A stretch of DNA of 22,386 nt, from positions 1 to 22,386 of IMG/VR virus record IMGVR_UViG_3300020183_000502. One strand, written 5' to 3'. The notes beneath the pieces are model-generated. The model was not told the origin of the DNA. It saw only the letters and a list, made by a program, of their open reading frames with translations, and did not search any database. The position numbers and the translations under genes were made by a program. Below are positions 1-6,924 of this stretch, piece by piece (position 1 is the stretch's first letter; every line of letters starts with the position of its first letter). Source of the stretch: a virus.

Positions 1-201
1 ACCCGTATAGATCTTGCGCGTGAAGTAGTTGAATAAACGAATCTGACCATCCCAGATTCTACGCTTGAATGCTGGTGAGTATTGGGAGTTTGGAACCTTG
101 AATGTGAAGTAATCAGATATCTCTTTTGCTACTGAATTTTCGCAATGAATCTTGATGAATGTACCATCAATTTTTTCTATTTTTACTTCTTCACTGCCCA
201 T
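1..201 (-). CDS. uvsW: UvsW-like DNA helicase, N-terminal fragment (runs off the left edge)
   Basis: Only the first 67 codons are present. In T4, UvsW is a superfamily 2 helicase that unwinds R-loops and branched DNA and helps move from origin-dependent to recombination-dependent replication. The visible part corresponds to the small N-terminal domain that precedes the motor. It has the family pattern of an IDGTFIKIHCE strand, then a D-Y-F-T-F-K segment, then a PAFKRRIWDGQIRLF block (T4 has a matching R-F-R-Y-G-N-W-D-G-R-I-R-L-L). The helicase motifs would lie outside the window. The ATG at 199-201 lies inside the 3' end of uvsY (11-bp overlap), which suggests translational coupling. The uvsY-uvsW adjacency supports the call. 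It is based on remembered family sequence, not a search. Confidence 0.87.
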   Translation of the reverse strand, partial: MGSEEVKIEKIDGTFIKIHCENSVAKEISDYFTFKVPNSQYSPAFKRRIWDGQIRLFNYFTRKIYTG

Positions 202-625
202 GACTAAATTTGATCCATTCGATGGCTGATCGTATATTCCACTGTCTGTTACCTACGATCTTTACAACACCATCCAAATAACTCACTAGTTCTTTCTTTT
301 CGGTGATTTGTCTTTCAAGACGAATGACATCATCATCCGCATCAATGAACCGATCCACATCGGTCTTAAGAATATTTAGGTCAAATGGTTCCCACTTAAA
401 ACGGTCTAGTTCCTCTTTAGACAGCTTCCCTGTGTAATACAGCCACTTGTACTTCCTCATGACACGGAGCGTTCTCTCGTCCTCTGCTAGGGCTTCCTTG
501 TGTTTCTTGAGGAATATGAGATACTTGTTATGGATCTGTGGAGTATTGACCGATTCTGTTGCTAGTTCGGTGGAATCAATCTTCAGATCTTCTTGTACTT
601 GTTCTTTTAATTCGTCAAATGTCAT
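191..625 (-). CDS. uvsY: UvsY recombination mediator protein
   Basis: This 144-aa protein is close to the 137 aa of T4 UvsY, which loads the UvsX recombinase onto single-stranded DNA coated with gp32. The N-terminus (M-T-F-D-E-L-K-E-Q-V-Q-E-D-L-K-I-D-S) aligns well with the T4 start, so the ATG at 623-625 is secure. The middle holds charged helices (KHKEALAEDERTLRVMRKYK) and a YYTGKL motif equivalent to the T4 YYSGR. The C-terminal helix includes IRSAIEWIKF. It lies downstream of the capsid cluster and overlaps uvsW by 11 bp. There is no Shine-Dalgarno sequence before the ATG. A sigma70-like promoter abuts the start, consistent with expression of a recombination gene independently of late genes. 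Confidence 0.93.
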   Translation of the reverse strand: MTFDELKEQVQEDLKIDSTELATESVNTPQIHNKYLIFLKKHKEALAEDERTLRVMRKYKWLYYTGKLSKEELDRFKWEPFDLNILKTDVDRFIDADDDVIRLERQITEKKELVSYLDGVVKIVGNRQWNIRSAIEWIKFSHGQ

Positions 626-631
626 AAATTA

Positions 632-659
632 ATTATATAAAAATCACAAAATATTTCAA
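632..659 (-). promoter_or_regulatory. Sigma70-type promoter of uvsY
   Basis: Read on the minus strand there is a TTGAAA (654-659, five of six matches to the -35 consensus), a 16-bp spacer, and a perfect TATAAT (632-637). The -35 overlaps the stop codon of the preceding gene. Standard spacing puts the transcription start at about 625, the A of the uvsY ATG, so the mRNA may be leaderless. It differs from the late NATAAATA boxes elsewhere and would let uvsY-uvsW be read by unmodified host polymerase. The boxes are seen directly; activity is inferred. Confidence 0.6.
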
Positions 660-1168
660 CGCAAGTGAGTTTCGCTTGGTTGAGGTGTAAAGTCATAATA
701 TGTATAGGCAAATTTAGCAGTAACAAACTGGGGAGAATATGCCTGAGCAGTGGATGTAAATTTCATTCCGCCTAAGCCAATAGGAAAAACTTCATAAAAG
801 TTTACTATGATATTATCGTTATAAGTACCTTTTGTTATATACAATTTTGCTTGTGTTGTCCATTGACTAAATGGTAAGGAATTATATGTACAATCATCAT
901 CTATATTTCCTAATTGACGCATCCATGTATAAATTTCAAACCAATTTACCATATTTTCGTCAACAATAAAAGAAAGTTCTAAATCAGCAAAACTATATTT
1001 ACCGATAGGTCTTCTAATAGGAATACCAAGCGTTGTTGGCTGTTCGGCATCACTCAAAGCAAGAGATGGCAAATTTATTTCCTGGCAGTTATAAACAACT
1101 GTTGGTAGTCTTGCTATTTCGAAGTGAAAGTAATTCACTCCAAGATTTGATATTAAATTTCCTGCCAT
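656..1168 (-). CDS. Tail-tube-fold-like structural protein (third gp19-like copy or tail completion protein)
   Basis: This 170-aa protein is not confidently assigned. Its layout resembles tail-tube proteins: an early strand pair (NYFHFEIARLP), an I-N-L-P-S segment like the 'ALP' region of gp19, an IRRPIGKYSFADLELSFIVDE block where gp19 has its G-D-R-x-x-x-x-W-T-V-T-V-x-x-D block, a W-F-E-I-Y-T-W-M helix, and a final strand set ending F-A-Y-T-Y-Y-D-F like the L-A-L-D-Y-W-E end of gp19. Its length is close to the two tube proteins at 6925-7973. It sits just after the gp23 terminator and before uvsY. From memory, marine T4-like phages often carry gene 3 (tail completion) near here, so a tail-tube terminator role is an alternative. 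No Shine-Dalgarno is visible, and a TATAAATT lies directly before the ATG. Confidence 0.5.
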   Translation of the reverse strand: MAGNLISNLGVNYFHFEIARLPTVVYNCQEINLPSLALSDAEQPTTLGIPIRRPIGKYSFADLELSFIVDENMVNWFEIYTWMRQLGNIDDDCTYNSLPFSQWTTQAKLYITKGTYNDNIIVNFYEVFPIGLGGMKFTSTAQAYSPQFVTAKFAYTYYDFTPQPSETHLR

Positions 1169-1180
1169 AATTTATATAGA

Positions 1181-1213
1181 AAAGAAAACGGGAGCCATTT
1201 CTGGCTCCCGTTT
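1181..1213 (-). terminator. Rho-independent terminator after the major capsid gene
   Basis: A perfect 12-bp inverted repeat (1186-1197 with 1202-1213; core ACGGGAGCCA / TGGCTCCCGT) closes on a 4-base GAAA loop. On the minus strand it is followed by TTTCTTTTC. It begins 22 bp after the gp23 stop codon. This GC-rich stem in AT-rich DNA is the only strong intrinsic terminator I found in the window. It would end late transcripts at gp23 and separate the 170-aa gene and uvsY-uvsW from them. Confidence 0.92.
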
Positions 1214-1235
1214 CCGAAGTCTTAGATACTACTTA

Positions 1236-2657
1236 TCAGTTAGTGTTACCGTGAAGATTAGTAACGCGGAAGATACGGTAGTACTGGTTGAGGTTAGCGG
1301 TTAGGGTTTCACCGTCAGCTGTACCAGAGTTATTGGTAACGAAGGGGTTAGCAACCATGCCGTAACGAGTCTTGAAGCCGATCTTTGGCTGGAAGGTGTT
1401 TGGATCGACTGCACGAACCATCTGAAGTGGAACATATGGGCAGTAGAACAAACCAGCGTCGTAGGGGCTTGATCCACGGTAGCCCATGCAGACGAAGTCA
1501 ACGCCTGACTGGACATAAGGATCGATGTAAACGCGCATCTTGCCGTTTAGAATACCAGCAAAGGTGTTGCCAGTATCATCAACTTCAAGCTGAACATTTA
1601 GAGCGGGGCTGATGTTTAGCCATCCACCCATGGCGAGGGCTGAAGCAACATCTGACGAGCAGATGATGAAGTTGCCCTTACCACGACGAGTTTCCTTAGC
1701 AATAACATTGGCTTCGCGTTCAATCTGGAACATGAGGCCACGGAAACGCTCTGCTGACCAACGACCGTCTGAGTCGGTTAGAAGGTCATACACACCACCC
1801 TGATTATTGGTGAAGTTATAACCGCTTAGATCACGCTGCTTTGCACCGAGCTTGGCAACATGGTAGATGCTACGAACGACTTCGCGGTTGATTTCAGCAA
1901 GAATTTCAGTGCTGAGAATGTTAGCGAGTTCGGTTTCAGCATCAAGACCGTGGACTGCCTTAAGGTCCTGAGCAAGTTCAGTGGTATAGTCGGCCTTTAG
2001 AGCACGGGTCTTAGCCTGAACAGCGACCTTATCGATGGTGAATGCCATTTCCTGGAAAGGCTTGGCACTTCCAAGACCTTCGGCATCACCAACAAGCATG
2101 GCCTTGAAGTCATCGTTGAATAGTGCAGATGATCTGGTAGAACCAGTATCTCCAGCAAAGATGGTTAGACCATAGCCAATGTTAGAGGCTAGATTGGTAT
2201 CTGGATAATCAGTAAACTTACTGTTATTGCCGTTAGTACCACCTGAACCACCGAATGGTACGAATGGTTCCTGGAATAGAGCTTCCTTACGGCTACCATC
2301 AACGTCGTACTTGGGACGCATTGCGAAAATGAGTCCGGTTGGAGCGGTCATGGGCTGAACGCCGCAGATGTCGTAGGCGATAAGGTTAGGCATAGCACGA
2401 CGAACAAGGCTGATTAGGATTGGATCGTAACCAGCGATGTTGGTTGCGGCTGGAGTAATAACTCCACCGCCAAGTGCGCCGCCTAGAGTGTTATCTTCTA
2501 CTAGTCTTTGCTGACGGATAGCAGCCTCTTGGTTCTCAAGTAGAACTGCGGTAACCTTCTTCTTATAAGTGTCTTCGATAGATGGAAGAGCGTTGTGGCT
2601 TAGTACAGGCTCCCACTTTTCGGTTAAAATATCGTATGGTGTTGTTTCTTCGTACAT
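1236..2657 (-). CDS. 23: Major capsid protein gp23
   Basis: This 473-aa HK97-fold capsid protein (T4 gp23 is 521 aa) forms the hexamers of the head shell. The diagnostic block lies at residues 75-114: AGYDPILISLVRRAMPNLIA followed by Y-D-I-C-G-V-Q-P-M-T and then G-L-I-F-A-M-R, nearly as in T4 and marine T4-like phages. In T4 the N-terminal propeptide is removed by gp21 after an (I/L)xE motif; here L-V-E at residues 52-54 is a candidate site. The start is fixed by a strong Shine-Dalgarno AGGAGAT (2661-2667) and a canonical late promoter 15 bp upstream. The gene is visibly richer in G+C than its neighbours, with C/G-ending codons, as expected for the most highly expressed late gene. A terminator follows it. 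No gp24 vertex paralogue is in the window. Confidence 0.97.
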   Translation of the reverse strand: MYEETTPYDILTEKWEPVLSHNALPSIEDTYKKKVTAVLLENQEAAIRQQRLVEDNTLGGALGGGVITPAATNIAGYDPILISLVRRAMPNLIAYDICGVQPMTAPTGLIFAMRPKYDVDGSRKEALFQEPFVPFGGSGGTNGNNSKFTDYPDTNLASNIGYGLTIFAGDTGSTRSSALFNDDFKAMLVGDAEGLGSAKPFQEMAFTIDKVAVQAKTRALKADYTTELAQDLKAVHGLDAETELANILSTEILAEINREVVRSIYHVAKLGAKQRDLSGYNFTNNQGGVYDLLTDSDGRWSAERFRGLMFQIEREANVIAKETRRGKGNFIICSSDVASALAMGGWLNISPALNVQLEVDDTGNTFAGILNGKMRVYIDPYVQSGVDFVCMGYRGSSPYDAGLFYCPYVPLQMVRAVDPNTFQPKIGFKTRYGMVANPFVTNNSGTADGETLTANLNQYYRIFRVTNLHGNTN

Positions 2658-2660
2658 TTT

Positions 2661-2680
2661 ATCTCCTAAATTTATTTATA
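2661..2680 (-). promoter_or_regulatory. Late promoter and ribosome binding site of gene 23
   Basis: On the minus strand this reads TATAAATA (2673-2680), the exact T4 late box, then AATTT, then AGGAGAT (2661-2667) and AAA before the ATG. The box ends 15 bp before the ATG. If the box spans -13 to -6 as in T4, the mRNA would begin at about 2667, the first base of the Shine-Dalgarno, giving a 10-nt leader. The box and ribosome site are seen; the start point is inferred. Confidence 0.88.
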
Positions 2681-2684
2681 ATAA

Positions 2685-3701
2685 TTATTTCTTTGTATGT
2701 CTACTCAAGGCTTTTGTATACTTATCCATCACGCCTTCGGTAATTACTTCTGGCTGTGTTGATGTTTCCAAGATGTCAACAGGAGGCAGACTTCTCGCTG
2801 GGACAACTGGGGAAATTGGTCTTACTTTAGGTGCAGAAACATGCTGAGATCTTAGGAAACTTTCCTTGATGATTCTTAGCTTATCTCTGAACATCTCGGG
2901 TGATTCATATTCTACGCCTTCGCATAGGTTCTTTAGTCTTTCGACTTGGGTAGCAGCAAGACCGCGAGTCTCTTCTGCAAAGATTGCGACAGTAGCAGAT
3001 TCCATGATCTTCTTGCGTAGAACAACGTTTGCATTGATAACATCATTCAATTCTGAATTTTGTTCATCAATGGTTTCGTATAGTTCATCAAGAACATCAT
3101 ACTTTTCATCTGGAACATCGATGAAATTGCTTTCAAAAAGCTTCTTGAGTCCGAAGATGAAGTTTTCTGCTAGCTCGACCTTTAGGCCGCGCTCAACCTG
3201 AAGCTTATTTTCAGTAACCCATTCTTCTACGACGTAGGTTAGATAATCATCTACCTTTTCGGTTAGCTGATCGACCATACCTTCTAGAGCTGTGTTATAC
3301 TCATTGGCATAGTGTTCTTCAATTTGTCTTGCTGCTTGACCAACCTTTTCGTTTACAGCAGCAACAAAAATTGTCTTTGCCTTTTCGATGAAATCTTCTG
3401 AAAGATTTGTATTGGCAAAAAGTGCGGCAAGATGCTCCTTTAGAGCTTCTTCTGCCGACTCCTCATCGCCTTCTTCTTCCATATCCATTTCTGGCTCTTC
3501 AACAGGTGCTGATCCCATACCCAATCGTGCGCCCATTCCCATGCCCATACCACCCGAGCTAGTTGCGCGACCGGGGCCTGAAACGCTAGCCTTGTTTCTG
3601 CCTTCTAAACCTTCAATTGGTGAAGGAAGTTCAAATCCTTTACCCGTAGTGTCGAAACTACCTTTACCCATAAAATCTGAAACTGGTTGTTTGTTTTGCA
3701 T
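2685..3701 (-). CDS. 22: Prohead core scaffold protein gp22
   Basis: This 338-aa acidic, mostly helical protein lies directly upstream of gp23, the invariant place of the T4 scaffold gene 22 (269 aa in T4). Residues about 43-60 form a Gly/Met-rich low-complexity stretch (GGMGMGMGARLGMG), followed by a very acidic run (EMDMEEEGDEESAEEALKEH) and long predicted coiled-coil helices across about residues 100-260. In T4 the scaffold is cut to peptides by gp21 after capsid assembly; I-T-E-G near the C-terminus matches the (I/L)xE cleavage pattern. The start has a GGAGA ribosome site and a late promoter 15 bp upstream. The identity rests on position, size, acidity and coiled-coil character more than on residue identity. 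Confidence 0.85.
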   Translation of the reverse strand: MQNKQPVSDFMGKGSFDTTGKGFELPSPIEGLEGRNKASVSGPGRATSSGGMGMGMGARLGMGSAPVEEPEMDMEEEGDEESAEEALKEHLAALFANTNLSEDFIEKAKTIFVAAVNEKVGQAARQIEEHYANEYNTALEGMVDQLTEKVDDYLTYVVEEWVTENKLQVERGLKVELAENFIFGLKKLFESNFIDVPDEKYDVLDELYETIDEQNSELNDVINANVVLRKKIMESATVAIFAEETRGLAATQVERLKNLCEGVEYESPEMFRDKLRIIKESFLRSQHVSAPKVRPISPVVPARSLPPVDILETSTQPEVITEGVMDKYTKALSRHTKK

Positions 3702-3707
3702 TTATAA

Positions 3708-3724
3708 TCTCCGTTTTATTTATA
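3708..3724 (-). promoter_or_regulatory. Late promoter and ribosome binding site of gene 22
   Basis: TATAAATA (3717-3724, minus strand) is followed by AAACGGAGATTATAA and the ATG. The box is 15 bp from the start, as at gene 23. The ribosome site GGAGA is at 3708-3712. T4 geometry would place the mRNA 5' end at about 3711, inside this site, leaving a 10-nt leader. Confidence 0.85.
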
Positions 3725-3735
3725 ATCTTTATTAA

Positions 3736-4305
3736 TTAAGTTCCTCGTCGTTTAAATCTTTGAGGAAGTCCTGCCATTTCTGCTGGATCTGTTGCAATAT
3801 TGCTTATTGTTCTTGTTATGTAAGGAATCCCCAGGATACCTTTTTCAGCTCCTTTAGAAGATTTTATTATGTCTCCAAATACATCTCCCAAAAAGGATTC
3901 TCCAGAATCAGTAGAGGCAACTGCTGCTCCGCCAGCAGCTGCCGCTCCAACTCCTAGAGGACTCAAATCTCCTTTTGGTCCTTGTCTTAAACCTAAAAGT
4001 TCTGATCCTCTTCCTTGTTCTGCCAATTTTTTAAGTCTTTCAACTTCAAAATAATCTCTAGAACCTGGAGTATGTGGATTTGATCTACCTAACACATCAG
4101 AAATATAATCTTGTGTTGTTTGCTGTGTTTTAGCCCTTTGACTCGCAGCTTGTGCTTTTTTGGCTTTTCCTTTAGGTGTCAAATCTTTTATTTGTTTGCC
4201 AAGATATCTAAAACCACTAGCAACAAAACCTCCTCTACTCTCAACAAGCATTCTTTTTGAGGTATTATAGAGAGATAATTCTTGTTCTTTTGAAAGCGGT
4301 TTCAT
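3736..4305 (-). CDS. Unrecognised basic protein between protease and scaffold genes
   Basis: I do not recognise this 189-aa protein. The first 60 residues are rich in Lys/Arg (KDLTPKGKAKKAQAASQRAK), which would suit DNA or scaffold binding. Residues about 116-131 are a Gly/Ala-rich, weakly hydrophobic stretch (LGVGAAAAGGAAVAS), and the C-terminus is basic (RFKRRGT). There is a possible gp21-type site (L-A-E-Q) near residue 94. It overlaps the gp21 gene by 4 bp (ATGA), so it is probably made by coupled translation and belongs to the prohead operon. T4 has genes 67 and 68 before 21 and nothing between 21 and 22, so this is either a relocated core or internal protein or a lineage-specific addition. 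A prohead core role is inferred from context only. Confidence 0.6.
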   Translation of the reverse strand: MKPLSKEQELSLYNTSKRMLVESRGGFVASGFRYLGKQIKDLTPKGKAKKAQAASQRAKTQQTTQDYISDVLGRSNPHTPGSRDYFEVERLKKLAEQGRGSELLGLRQGPKGDLSPLGVGAAAAGGAAVASTDSGESFLGDVFGDIIKSSKGAEKGILGIPYITRTISNIATDPAEMAGLPQRFKRRGT

Positions 4306-4949
4306 TTAATTTTTCTTAAAAAATCTTCAAATAATTTAATAGAAGTTTGCTGAAGTTTTCTTTTTGGAGTTGATTTTAGTGCTTGATGATAAGAAGCAAT
4401 CTGATTTTCTTTCAGAATACCGTTATCCCAAACCCATTCTTTTCCTTCCATAATCCCATTAACAAAAGCATTTGGAGCCGAAGGATCTGCTACAATATCA
4501 ATTGCAGCAAGCATGAAGTCTTCCTTTACAAAGTTGACTCCGCCCTTCTTTTCAAGAGAACCCATTCCTCTTGTAGAAACTCCTAGCTTGGCTCCTTCGC
4601 TCATTAGATTTTTAACAATCTGACCGCAAGGAGTATCAAGAATCTTTGCTTTACCATGAAAGTCGTTTCCGCTTTCATAAAGGAATTTTACCATATGAGA
4701 AACACGATCAAGATTTACAGAAGGTCCAGTTGGGTGGTTTAATTCGCCTAAAGCTCTGCTTTTCTGGACGTATTCTTTGTTATATCGATTAGCTTCTTTT
4801 ACTAAAATTTGCTTGGGATAAATTCTACCGTTTTTATTCTGAGTCTCAGCTTGCATAAAAACGCCTTCAATGAAGAATTGTTTATCTCCATTTTCAGCGC
4901 GTTCTGTTAGATACGCAATATCTTCGACTGTTTCGGTAATTAATTTCAT
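4302..4949 (-). CDS. 21: Prohead core protease gp21
   Basis: This 215-aa protein (T4 gp21 is 212 aa) matures the prohead by cutting scaffold, core and capsid proteins at (I/L)xE sites. The family blocks appear in order: FIEGVFMQAE near residue 26, R-I-Y-P-K at 42-46, G-E-L-N-H-P at 68-73 with candidate catalytic His72, G-V-S-T-R-G-M-G-S-L at 123-132 with candidate nucleophile Ser125, and DIVADPSAPNAF from residue 151. These match T4 gp21 nearly block for block. The start codon directly follows the stop of the gp67-like gene (TAAATG), and the 3' end overlaps the next gene by 4 bp. It is therefore part of a coupled head-assembly set. Confidence 0.95.
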   Translation of the reverse strand: MKLITETVEDIAYLTERAENGDKQFFIEGVFMQAETQNKNGRIYPKQILVKEANRYNKEYVQKSRALGELNHPTGPSVNLDRVSHMVKFLYESGNDFHGKAKILDTPCGQIVKNLMSEGAKLGVSTRGMGSLEKKGGVNFVKEDFMLAAIDIVADPSAPNAFVNGIMEGKEWVWDNGILKENQIASYHQALKSTPKRKLQQTSIKLFEDFLRKIK

Positions 4950-5297
4950 TTATTCTTTGCCTTTATTTTGCTTATTCATGATTGCAGTTGCTTTAGCAAT
5001 TGCCTTCTTCTTTGGCATGCCTCTCTTCATGAATAACGCAATAAGAGAATCTAACTTATCGGTGGTTCCATCATCATTTTGATCTTCGTATTTTCCCTCT
5101 CCGCCTTCGCTGCTTTCTCCACCGCCACCGCCACCATCTCCTCCGCTATTCTCTTCGCTGAAGTACATCTTGGCTATATCCTTGTATTCTTCAGCCAATC
5201 TCTCTCCTAGCTTTAATGCCAAATCCTCGCAAATAATACGCTTGGCATCAATGGCGTTTTCTTCTAAAATTGATTTTATAATTTTTCTTGATTTCAT
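4950..5297 (-). CDS. 67: Prohead core protein, gp67-like
   Basis: This small protein (115 aa; T4 gp67 is 80 aa) lies between the portal and the protease genes, the T4 location of gene 67. The N-terminal half is helical with mixed charge (MKSRKIIKSILEENAIDAKR). Residues about 51-68 are almost only Gly, Ser and Glu (GGDGGGGGGESSEGGEG), encoded by repeated GGN codons. The C-terminal third is Lys-rich (KRGMPKKKAIAKATAIMNKQ). In T4, gp67 is an abundant core protein trimmed by gp21 to internal peptides; I-L-E near residue 12 is a possible site. It has its own late promoter and a GAAAGGA ribosome site. The assignment rests on position and composition. Confidence 0.65.
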   Translation of the reverse strand: MKSRKIIKSILEENAIDAKRIICEDLALKLGERLAEEYKDIAKMYFSEENSGGDGGGGGGESSEGGEGKYEDQNDDGTTDKLDSLIALFMKRGMPKKKAIAKATAIMNKQNKGKE

Positions 5298-5304
5298 AGT
5301 TTTA

Positions 5305-5320
5305 TCCTTTCTTATTTATT
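5305..5320 (-). promoter_or_regulatory. Late promoter and ribosome binding site of the gp67-like gene
   Basis: AATAAATA (5313-5320, minus strand) is followed by AGAAAGGATAAAACT and the ATG, again a 15-bp gap. The ribosome site GAAAGGA is at 5305-5311. The predicted mRNA start at about 5307 would leave a 10-nt leader. This box would serve the 67-21-189aa group. Confidence 0.75.
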
Positions 5321-5335
5321 TTTTATTTAAGTTGG

Positions 5336-6913
5336 CTATTCTGGCTGCTGTTCTTCTGGTTTAGATTGTTCTTCTGGAGCTGAAGCTTGGGTCATTTGAA
5401 GTTCTAGTTCCATTTGACGCAATTCTTCTTCCCTCTTAGCAGCCAAATCTACGGCCATTTCTTCGTCAAGAACCTTAATTTCTTCGTCTGTAAGCTTTAA
5501 AATATTTCGTTTAATATAATTGGTAGAAAAATATCTACCGACAAGAGGTTCCATTTGTCCAGCCAAATCCATTCTTGCACTCAAAATTTCGGCATCTTTT
5601 AGATCATTAAAATACGAATCTTTATTAAATGCAAAGTTAATATTTGGATATAGTAAATCCCAATCTTGTTCTGTGATTATTCCCTTGAGCAAAAGCTGAA
5701 CTCTCAATAGTTGAAGGAATAATCCAGAAAATTTATATCGAAGTTTTTCTATAAACTTATAAAATTTAACTTCATCTCGCGTAATTTCAGCTGATCTTCC
5801 AAGATTAAAACCATTTTCTCCTGCCAGACGGGAAGGAGGAATATTTAAAGCGTAATAAAGCTTTTTCTTAAAATACTCAACATCTGTTAATTCGCCCAGA
5901 TTTTGGCCTCCGTCTAGGGTAGAAATTTCAGTACCCTTTCCACCTTCTCTTCTCGGTAGCCAGAAGTCCTCAAGCATTGCCATTTGATTTCTATCGTCTT
6001 TGATTTCGCCAGTAGTCTGGTTATAAACCATTCTATTGCGATACTTGTTCATTAACTCACGAATATATTGTTCGGCCTTCTGCTTTGGCAAGTTACCGAC
6101 ATCCACATAGAAAATTCTTCTCTCAGGAGCGCGGGAGATGCGATATACGACGATTGCATCTTCAACCTGTCGTAGCATATTTAGCGGTCTAATGGCCTTG
6201 TGGAGGAATCCTAGAACCCTCTTAGAGTTCATATCAACCATGCCAGAGTGAACATAGCATATTGCATCTGATGATATTCTAAGACCTGAAGAATTGGTTG
6301 ATATTACAGAATTCTTATCATTATTTGCGTAGGTGTAATACTCTTCGATGTCTTTAATCAACATCATAGAATCAGTACCTTGCTTAGTTCCTGAAGTTTT
6401 TACTTTTCTAACTTTCTTGATCTTAGTAGCATCAAGAGGAACTAATTGCTGAATTCCATCTCCTGGATTTTCGCTATCAATGGTTATGTAATAGAATAGT
6501 TTTGAATCAACATACCATCTTCTGAATATTTCATATCCTTTATCTTGGAAATCCAAAAGCTTTAAAATATTATTAAATTCTTCGTGTATTTTGCTTTTGA
6601 TATTATCAGAGTAATCTATTTTTTGTAGATCTAATTTTATTGGTCTTCTATCATTACCCATTACAATAGATTCATTTGAAATTTCATCTATTGCTGTATC
6701 GACTTCAGGATACAATGCCATTGCTCTATATTGAGCAATTATTGCGTTATCGTCTTTAGCAGATCCCATGAAGTCAATAAATGTTCCATATACACCAGCA
6801 CCTTCAAGTGTATATGCTCCATCAAATTCTTCGGGCGTAGTAAAGTTTTGAAGATTTTTTGTTTCTTCTTTCTTTTCTCTGCCAATACTAAATCCAAATA
6901 AATTCCAGGCCAT
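5336..6913 (-). CDS. 20: Portal vertex protein gp20
   Basis: At 525 aa this has almost the same length as T4 gp20 (524 aa). The dodecameric portal sits at one head vertex, starts prohead assembly and is the channel for DNA packaging by gp17. Clear family blocks include F-R-R-W-Y-V-D-S-K-L-F at 130-140, I-C-Y-V-H-S-G-M-V-D, LGFLHKAIRPLN, V-V-Y-R-I-S-R-A-P-E-R-R, a tunnel region with EDFWLPRREGGKGTEISTL, and LLLKGIITEQDW. The C-terminal tail is rich in Glu and Gln. An upstream GGAG (6920-6923) supports the start. The gap to the second tube gene is 11 bp, with no late box of its own, so it is probably read from promoters further upstream. Confidence 0.97.
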   Translation of the reverse strand: MAWNLFGFSIGREKKEETKNLQNFTTPEEFDGAYTLEGAGVYGTFIDFMGSAKDDNAIIAQYRAMALYPEVDTAIDEISNESIVMGNDRRPIKLDLQKIDYSDNIKSKIHEEFNNILKLLDFQDKGYEIFRRWYVDSKLFYYITIDSENPGDGIQQLVPLDATKIKKVRKVKTSGTKQGTDSMMLIKDIEEYYTYANNDKNSVISTNSSGLRISSDAICYVHSGMVDMNSKRVLGFLHKAIRPLNMLRQVEDAIVVYRISRAPERRIFYVDVGNLPKQKAEQYIRELMNKYRNRMVYNQTTGEIKDDRNQMAMLEDFWLPRREGGKGTEISTLDGGQNLGELTDVEYFKKKLYYALNIPPSRLAGENGFNLGRSAEITRDEVKFYKFIEKLRYKFSGLFLQLLRVQLLLKGIITEQDWDLLYPNINFAFNKDSYFNDLKDAEILSARMDLAGQMEPLVGRYFSTNYIKRNILKLTDEEIKVLDEEMAVDLAAKREEELRQMELELQMTQASAPEEQSKPEEQQPE

Positions 6914-6924
6914 TTAAATCTCCA

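Noticed and set aside
1169-1176. TATAAATT directly before the 170-aa gene as its promoter
   Set aside because: It touches the ATG with no room for a start point and has no matching -35; left as an observation only.
1301-1803. Open frames in other phases of the gp23 gene (both strands)
   Set aside because: They arise from the GC-richer, biased codons of gp23; they lack ribosome sites and resemble no protein.
2569-4054. Plus-strand open frames opposite gp23, gp22, gp21 and the 189-aa gene
   Set aside because: Antisense shadows with Ser/Leu-rich, low-information translations and no start signals; all strong genes are on the minus strand.
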